This document shows, in pieces, positions 13,358 to 17,664 of a stretch of 17,664 bases of DNA. The first letter of the stretch is position 1; every line of letters begins with the position of its first letter. This DNA is from CAZXMB01 sp964641715. GTDB lineage: Bacteria > Desulfobacterota > BSN033 > UBA1163. The position numbers and the translations under genes were made by a program. Where the stretch lies: contig CAZXMB010000054.1 of the NCBI GenBank assembly GCA_964641715.1, forward strand, positions 1 through 17,664, in the 5' to 3' direction. The notes beneath the pieces were generated by a model. It made no database searches. It saw only the letters and a list, made by a program, of their open reading frames with translations, and was not told where the DNA came from.

Positions 13358-15001
13358 ATGCAGCGTGAAGTGATCAAAGCGAATATTGTTGTCTTCATCG
13401 CCAGCTTCTGTACCCTTGTGATCGAACTCGTGGCAGGAAGGATCATGGCTCCTTATGTGGGGGTCTCTCTCTACACCTGGACGAGCATTATCGGTGTGGT
13501 CCTTGCCGGTATCAGCATCGGAGCCTATCTGGGTGGATTGATCGCAGACCGTTCCCCCCATTCAACCACACTCGGCTGGCTCCTCTTTTTCTCTGGTCTG
13601 GGAGCCCTCTGCATCTCTCCCCTGACCAATCTCATCGGAGGGGCTGAATTTCAGACCAGCTTGATGGTCCGTATCCTGCTGATCACGGCGCTCATCTTCT
13701 TCGTCCCTTCCTGTCTCCTGGGAATGATCTCACCCGTGGTGGTCAAACTGACCCTGAACAATCTGGAAAAGACAGGCAATGTGGTTGGAAAGATTTACGC
13801 CTTCTCCACCCTCGGTTCCATTCTCGGGACCTTTGCCACCGGTTTTTTTCTCATCTCCTGGATGGGGACAAGAAATATTCTGATCGCCATGGGCATTATT
13901 CTCATCCTCTCCGGCCTGATCTTCGGAGGTTTCATCGGAGGGAGGAGGTCCCTGACCCTTTTCCTTCTCATCCTCTTTCTTCTCTTTCTCGTTCTGCCCC
14001 TGGTGGGGTTTTATGTGTATGCTGGCCTTCGGCCTGGGGAAATCCCCTTTGTCACCTCCCCCGTACACTCTTTGAAATCCGTATACGGATACGCCTTTGA
14101 GCCACCCCTGGATGACGATACCTATTTCTTTAAGGAGAGCGATTACTACACCATCAAATTGAAGAGGGCCGTCCGGGGAGACAGCGGAAATCGCCTGGAA
14201 TCCATGATCCTCGACCACCTGGTCCACTCCTATACCGACTTAAAAGAACCCCTCTACCTCGAGTACGAATACATCCGGATTTATGAGGAATTTGTGAGAT
14301 GGCATGCGAAGAAGAGGGAATCCTTTAAGGCCCTCTTTCTCGGAGGTGGAGGATATACCTTTCCCCGGTTTATCGAAGTGAAATATCCCAGGGCGGAGAT
14401 TCAGGTGGTGGAGATCGATCCGGAGATTACCCGGGTGGTCCAACAGTATCTTGGAATTTCAGAGCGGTCGAGGATTCGTTCCTTCAACGAGGATGGACGC
14501 TGGTTTGTAATGAACTGCAAGGAGAAGGGAAGTTTCGATTTTATTTTTGGAGATGCCTTCAACGACCTCTCCATTCCCTATCACCTGACCACCAGGGAAT
14601 TTGCGACCCAGTTGAAGGCCCTTCTCAAGCCGGACGGAATGCTTCTGGCGAATGTGATCGATAGCTTTAAGAAGGGGGTCTTCATGCCCTCCTATATTCG
14701 TACTCTTGAGGAGGTTTTTGGAAAAGGGAATGTTCACCTCGTCACCCTCAGTTCGGACTATGATCACATCGGGATCAGCACCTCGGTGGTTGTGGCCAGT
14801 CCCCAGCCGTTCAATAAAGACAATTTCAATCAGTTCATTCAGAGAGAAAAGGGAAAAGAGGTCACCGCTCATGTCATGCCTCCGGAACGATTGCAGAAGT
14901 ACCTGAAGGAGCGCTCCTGGGTCCTCCTTACTGATGACTATGTCCCTGTGGATAACCTGATCGCCCCCATCTTTGAAGAGCGCTTCGGTTATCATCAATA
15001 G
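13358..15001 (+). CDS. Membrane protein with a C-terminal spermidine-synthase-like domain
   Basis: The 547-residue protein has an N-terminal membrane half (about 6-222, roughly seven to eight hydrophobic segments starting IVVFIASFCTLVIELVAGR) fused to a spermidine-synthase/SAM-methyltransferase-like cytoplasmic half. Nucleotide-binding landmarks are LFLGGGGYTFPR (about 326-337), VVEIDPE (about 351-357) and DFIFGDAFNDLSIPYHLTT (about 394-412). The end motif is LTDDYVPVDNLIAP. These fused transporter/spermidine-synthase-like proteins are widespread. Aminopropyl transfer is not established for most, and the GDAFND box departs from the catalytic box of true SpeE. The ATG at 13358 follows GGAGAGG; a TTG directly before it adds one residue. 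The gene has its own promoter and sits just inside the inverted 109-bp repeat pair. Confidence 0.85.
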   Translation: MQREVIKANIVVFIASFCTLVIELVAGRIMAPYVGVSLYTWTSIIGVVLAGISIGAYLGGLIADRSPHSTTLGWLLFFSGLGALCISPLTNLIGGAEFQTSLMVRILLITALIFFVPSCLLGMISPVVVKLTLNNLEKTGNVVGKIYAFSTLGSILGTFATGFFLISWMGTRNILIAMGIILILSGLIFGGFIGGRRSLTLFLLILFLLFLVLPLVGFYVYAGLRPGEIPFVTSPVHSLKSVYGYAFEPPLDDDTYFFKESDYYTIKLKRAVRGDSGNRLESMILDHLVHSYTDLKEPLYLEYEYIRIYEEFVRWHAKKRESFKALFLGGGGYTFPRFIEVKYPRAEIQVVEIDPEITRVVQQYLGISERSRIRSFNEDGRWFVMNCKEKGSFDFIFGDAFNDLSIPYHLTTREFATQLKALLKPDGMLLANVIDSFKKGVFMPSYIRTLEEVFGKGNVHLVTLSSDYDHIGISTSVVVASPQPFNKDNFNQFIQREKGKEVTAHVMPPERLQKYLKERSWVLLTDDYVPVDNLIAPIFEERFGYHQ

Positions 15002-15006
15002 AGAGG

Positions 15007-15039
15007 AAATCTTTCATCCAAGAGTGAGAAGGATTTTTT
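15007..15039 (+). terminator. Weak terminator-like hairpin after the spermidine-synthase-like gene
   Basis: AAATCTTT (15007-15014) can pair with AAGGATTT (15029-15036) including one G-T pair, followed by a run of T to 15039. The stem is A/T-rich and weak, and its T-run overlaps a possible -35 element, so the call is tentative. Confidence 0.3.
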
Positions 15040-15068
15040 GACCGCTCTCAACATTTACTGTTGATAAT
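15038..15068 (+). promoter_or_regulatory. Possible promoter and small palindrome before the aldolase gene
   Basis: TTGACC (15038-15043) and GATAAT (15063-15068) are 19 bases apart, longer than ideal. Between them TCAACA (15048-15053) and TGTTGA (15059-15064) form a perfect 6-bp inverted repeat overlapping the -10, a place where a repressor could bind. Confidence 0.35.
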
Positions 15069-15169
15069 AGATTTGATTTACCATTGCCTGACCGTCCTAC
15101 GAACAGGTTAAATCTGGAATGAAGTTTTTTAAAATCCATCGAATCCTTCCAAAGGGGGGTCTTCAATCT

Positions 15170-16081
15170 ATGTCAACTGAAAAGAACTTACATCGAGAAA
15201 AACTCTCCGGGGTCTTTGCCCCCATCACCACCCCTTTTAGTGAAGAGGGCCGTCTCCTGCTGGATGAGTTGGCTTCCAACATTCAAAAACTGAACGGGAG
15301 CAGGCTTCGAGGTTATTTGGTCCTTGGGACGAATGGCGAGTTCAAAAGCCTCTCAGAGACAGAGCAAAGGAAAGTTTTAGAAACGGTGATCAGAGCATCA
15401 TCAAAAGATAAGGTGATTATGGCAGGAACAGGTCGGGAATCAACGAATGAATCGATCATTGCATCCAGAGAAGCCGCCTCCATGGGAGCCCATTTTGTGA
15501 GCTTGATTGCTCCTTCCTTTTTTATTAAGAAGATGACCGATCAAGTCCTGTTACACCACTTTCGATTGATTTCTGATTCATCTCCTGTTCCCGTGCTCCT
15601 GTATAACAATCCAGAGGTGGCTGTCCTGACCTTCAGCACGGGTTTGGTTGGTGAGATTTCAAAGCATCCGAACATCGTTGGAATGAAAGATAGCTCAAAG
15701 GGGAATTTCGCCTCCTATCTGTTGGTTGCCGGCCCTGATTTTAACCTGCTGGCGGGATCGGCCAATTTCTTCTTTGAGGCCTTGGTCATGGGCGGCGTAG
15801 GAGGAGTCCTCTCCATTGCCAATTTTGCGCCGGAAGCCTGCTGCAGTCTGTATGATCTCTGGAGAAAAGGAAAGTTAGAAGAGGCGAGAGCGGAACAGTA
15901 CAAACTGATGGCATTGAATCAAAAGGTTTCCGGAAGATTTGGTGTCGCAGGCGTTAAGGCCGCCATGGACCTCTTTGGATTCTATGGTGGTCCACCGAGA
16001 GCTCCACTGCTACCATTAACCCCGGACGAAAAAAGAAAGATAGCCGATGATTTAATCGCCACTGGTTTCCTCAAAAAATGA
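15170..16081 (+). CDS. DHDPS/NAL-superfamily aldolase resembling 4-hydroxy-2-oxoglutarate aldolase
   Basis: This class I Schiff-base aldolase of 303 residues folds as a (beta/alpha)8 barrel. GTNGE (53-57) is the substrate carboxylate loop, Y145 in LLYNNPE is the catalytic tyrosine and K173 in IVGMKDSS is the Schiff-base lysine. The C-terminus carries an RFG...G.K..MD.FG.YGG..RAPL pattern that, from memory, closely matches animal HOGA1, which splits 4-hydroxy-2-oxoglutarate into pyruvate and glyoxylate. That fits better than lysine-pathway DapA, whose post-tyrosine arginine is not seen (NNPEVAV). ATG 15170 is preferred since it follows a purine-rich AAAGGGGGG and gives family length; ATG 15119 would add 17 residues. 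It could equally act on another 2-oxo acid adduct. Confidence 0.8.
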   Translation: MSTEKNLHREKLSGVFAPITTPFSEEGRLLLDELASNIQKLNGSRLRGYLVLGTNGEFKSLSETEQRKVLETVIRASSKDKVIMAGTGRESTNESIIASREAASMGAHFVSLIAPSFFIKKMTDQVLLHHFRLISDSSPVPVLLYNNPEVAVLTFSTGLVGEISKHPNIVGMKDSSKGNFASYLLVAGPDFNLLAGSANFFFEALVMGGVGGVLSIANFAPEACCSLYDLWRKGKLEEARAEQYKLMALNQKVSGRFGVAGVKAAMDLFGFYGGPPRAPLLPLTPDEKRKIADDLIATGFLKK

Positions 16082-16125
16082 TATCGAGATTCCCAGCTTC
16101 ATCATCCATTGAAAAGGAGAAGAGA

Positions 16126-16146
16126 ATGGCAAAGAGAAAAACCTAA
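16126..16146 (+). other. Seven-codon micro-ORF with strong ribosome site
   Basis: AAGGAGA (16114-16120) precedes ATG 16126, which reads only MAKRKT before TAA (16144-16146). It may be a leader peptide or the stump of a lost gene. It lies in a 277-bp gap that ends with the serB promoter. Confidence 0.3.
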
Positions 16147-16168
16147 CGGGTCCAATTCTAAGGGAGGG

Positions 16169-16255
16169 ATGATGTGCTGGGCTGGATTCGCCACGAAACA
16201 GGGGTTTTTACCTGCTGGTATTAGACGCCTACGGATCGTGAATACAATACCTTAA
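16169..16255 (+). other. Possible 28-codon small ORF
   Basis: AGGGAGGG (16161-16168) sits directly before two consecutive ATGs (16169, 16172). The frame reads MMCWAGFATKQGFLPAGIRR and a short tail to TAA at 16253-16255. Spacing to the first ATG is too tight and only just adequate for the second. No family is recognised. Confidence 0.25.
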
Positions 16256-16304
16256 AGTGAATCATCGATGGGCCACCCGAAGAGACTCCGGAATTATCCT
16301 GGGT

Positions 16305-16333
16305 TTGACAAGCCCCTGATTCTCGGATAATAT
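16305..16333 (+). promoter_or_regulatory. Probable sigma-70 promoter for serB
   Basis: A perfect TTGACA (16305-16310) is followed after 17 bases by TAATAT (16328-16333). GATAAT at 16326-16331, spacing 15, is an overlapping alternative. The ATG at 16359 is about 26 bases downstream. Confidence 0.6.
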
Positions 16334-16358
16334 TTCTGAAACTCAGAAGGATGATCCA

Positions 16359-17555
16359 ATGGATGACAAAAAGGATTTTATGATGGTGACGGTTTCCGGA
16401 CCGGACCGACCGGGGATCACGTCAGCCTTCAGCAGGATTTTGGTAGAAAATCATGTGGAGATTGTGGATATTGAGCAGGCCTCCCTTCAGGATTTCCTTG
16501 GCCTCTCTTTCCTTCTCGATATGAGCGGAGCAAAACAGTCAAAGGACAGTGTCCTCAAAGATCTTCTCTTCGAGGCCAGCCAACTCCAGCTCAACCTCAA
16601 TTTCCGGCTCTATTCGGAGAAAGAGGTGAAGGCACGGAATAGTAGAAACCTCTTCGTCCTCACTTACTTTGGAGATACCCGAGCCCTGGCGGAGATTTCA
16701 AACATCCTGGCCGAGGAGAATGCCAATATCGAGATGATCACCAACCTCACTCAGCATTGTGCCAGCTGTGTGGAACTGACCATCGATGTGAACGGTGTAA
16801 AGGACATCGGTCAGTTGAAGGCAAGGGTTCTTGCCAAAAGCCACGAACTCAATATCGATCTTGCCCTTCAGAAGATGGAGGCCTATCGCAAGAACAAGCG
16901 TATGATCTTTTTCGATATGGACAGCACCTTAATTGATATGGAGATCATTGACGAGATGGCCGAGCGTGCAGGGGTTTTAAAGGAGGTGTCAAGAATTACG
17001 GAGAAGGTCCGCCGGGGCGATCTCGATTTTGAAGAGGCGCTGATTCAGCGGGTGGCCCTTCTCAAAGGATTGAAGGTTAAGCAGCTGGAGGAGATTCGAA
17101 CTGGAATGAGACTCTCGGAAGGGGCAGAGGAATTAGTGGACACCCTCAAACGGTTGGGTTATAAATTGGGTCTGGTGAGCGGTGGATTCCATTATTTTGC
17201 CGATTTTCTGAAAGAGAAATTGGGATTGAACTTTGCTTATGCGAATCATCTGGAGATCAGGAATGCTAAACTGACAGGAAAGGTCCTGGGAGAGATTGTG
17301 GATAATACCTATAAGGCCAGGATTGTCAATATGGTCGCAAGCCGTGAAGGGGTGCTCTTAGATCAAACCGTTGCCATTGGCGATGGAGCCAATGATGTGT
17401 TGATGCTTGGTCAGGCTGGCCTCGGGATTGCGTATAATGCGAAAGGAAGGCTGGATCGTGTGGCCAATATGAGCCTGGGAAATGCCCGCCTGAAGAGCAT
17501 CCTTTACATCCTGGGCATCTCAGAGGAGGAAGTGGGATCCTTGGAGTCCATGTGA
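16359..17555 (+). CDS. serB: Phosphoserine phosphatase with N-terminal ACT domains
   Basis: The 398-residue cytoplasmic enzyme hydrolyses O-phosphoserine to serine, the last step of the phosphorylated serine pathway. Two ACT-type regions (about 6-85, starting VTVSGPDRPGITSAF, and 97-170, LFVLTYFGDTRALAEIS) precede a HAD phosphatase domain. HAD motifs are complete: D186 and D188 in FFDMDSTLID (nucleophile and acid/base), S274 in LVSGGFH, K319 in NTYKARIV, and D342/D346 in GDGANDVLML. ACT domains probably give serine feedback or dimerisation. AAGGA at 16347-16351 lies 7 bases before the ATG, and a promoter lies just upstream. The stop TGA (17553-17555) is the first triplet of the 109-bp repeat, so the original C-terminus may have been altered after ...SLESM. 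Confidence 0.93.
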   Translation: MDDKKDFMMVTVSGPDRPGITSAFSRILVENHVEIVDIEQASLQDFLGLSFLLDMSGAKQSKDSVLKDLLFEASQLQLNLNFRLYSEKEVKARNSRNLFVLTYFGDTRALAEISNILAEENANIEMITNLTQHCASCVELTIDVNGVKDIGQLKARVLAKSHELNIDLALQKMEAYRKNKRMIFFDMDSTLIDMEIIDEMAERAGVLKEVSRITEKVRRGDLDFEEALIQRVALLKGLKVKQLEEIRTGMRLSEGAEELVDTLKRLGYKLGLVSGGFHYFADFLKEKLGLNFAYANHLEIRNAKLTGKVLGEIVDNTYKARIVNMVASREGVLLDQTVAIGDGANDVLMLGQAGLGIAYNAKGRLDRVANMSLGNARLKSILYILGISEEEVGSLESM

Positions 17556-17661
17556 CCGGCAAGTGCCCCGCAAGCCCCGCCTTGTAGGCGGGGTCAAGGG
17601 GCACAATATAAATGAGATTTCCTTTCCGGGAAGCCCCGCCCTGTGGGCGGGGAGCTTCACT
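17553..17661 (+). mobile_element. 109-bp hairpin-ended repeat, copy B (PATE-like)
   Basis: This is the exact inverted duplicate of 13122-13230. The two palindromes are at 17563-17604 (GTGCCCC/GGGGCAC outer, CCCCGCC/GGCGGGG inner) and 17634-17652 (CCCCGCCC-TGT-GGGCGGGG), with CTTC/GAAG extension. Its first triplet is the serB stop codon, and its hairpins could also end the serB transcript. The window ends 3 bp past it, so the far flank cannot be examined. Confidence 0.7.
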
Positions 17662-17664
17662 CTT

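Noticed and set aside
13093..13368. Plus-strand open frame of 91 codons
   Set aside because: It runs through the 109-bp repeat and the outer inverted repeat; there is no ribosome site and no protein-like pattern.
13730..14227. Minus-strand open frame of 165 codons
   Set aside because: It is the low-complexity antisense of hydrophobic membrane segments and no family is recognised.
14459..14998. Minus-strand open frame of 179 codons
   Set aside because: It is antisense to the spermidine-synthase-like domain, whose motifs are intact on the plus strand.
13122..17661. Composite transposon reading of the repeat pair with cargo
   Set aside because: No transposase is present, the enclosed genes look like ordinary housekeeping or metabolic genes, and no target-site duplication can be checked because the window ends 3 bp after copy B.
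1..17664. tRNA, rRNA, riboswitch or phage genes
   Set aside because: No sequence resembling a tRNA cloverleaf, rRNA, known riboswitch core, integrase or phage structural protein was recognised on either strand by reading.

Overview
The window is a bacterial chromosome segment of mixed gene content. By eye its GC content is close to one half. It has Shine-Dalgarno-led genes, several near-consensus sigma-70 promoters and many short dispersed intergenic palindromes. The gene mix (tandem-ACT protein, ACT-type SerB, FmdB zinc ribbon, peptide-type ABC transporter, crotonase, membrane spermidine-synthase-like protein) and the style of the intergenic repeats recall Desulfobacterota (former Deltaproteobacteria) or related MAG lineages. 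That placement is inference only, because no rRNA or tRNA gene is present to fix it.

Region 1 (1-2487): a palindromic repeat and a promoter-bearing leader precede a solitary DUF1016/YhcG-type PDDEXK nuclease. A compact two-gene unit follows, a tandem-ACT protein and a GNAT acetyltransferase 2 bp apart.

Region 2 (2541-9909): a REP-like element abuts a same-strand catabolic cluster. The genes are a DUF1445/D-glutamate-cyclase-like protein, a class III aminotransferase, a peptide-type solute-binding protein, two DppB/DppC-type permeases and an M20 deacylase/peptidase with a TTG start. No ABC ATPase is present. Together the genes suggest import, hydrolysis and transamination of an acylated amino acid or small peptide.

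Region 3 (9910-12127): a gene-poor stretch holds a short, apparently decayed minus-strand reading frame and a perfect 23-nt hairpin. Minus-strand genes for an FmdB zinc-ribbon protein and an MFS transporter follow, separated by another dispersed palindrome.

Region 4 (12247-17664): a PaaG-like crotonase is transcribed divergently from the MFS gene. After it come a membrane spermidine-synthase-like protein, an aldolase resembling 4-hydroxy-2-oxoglutarate aldolase, and SerB. The last three genes are bracketed by a pair of identical 109-bp hairpin-rich repeats in inverted orientation. Each repeat has a GC-rich palindrome near both ends, as in non-autonomous IS200/IS605-like elements (PATEs). One copy sits inside an older inverted repeat. 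The other begins exactly at, and so supplies, the serB stop codon. These repeats are the most striking feature of the window.

No CRISPR array, rRNA, tRNA, phage gene or transposase gene was found.
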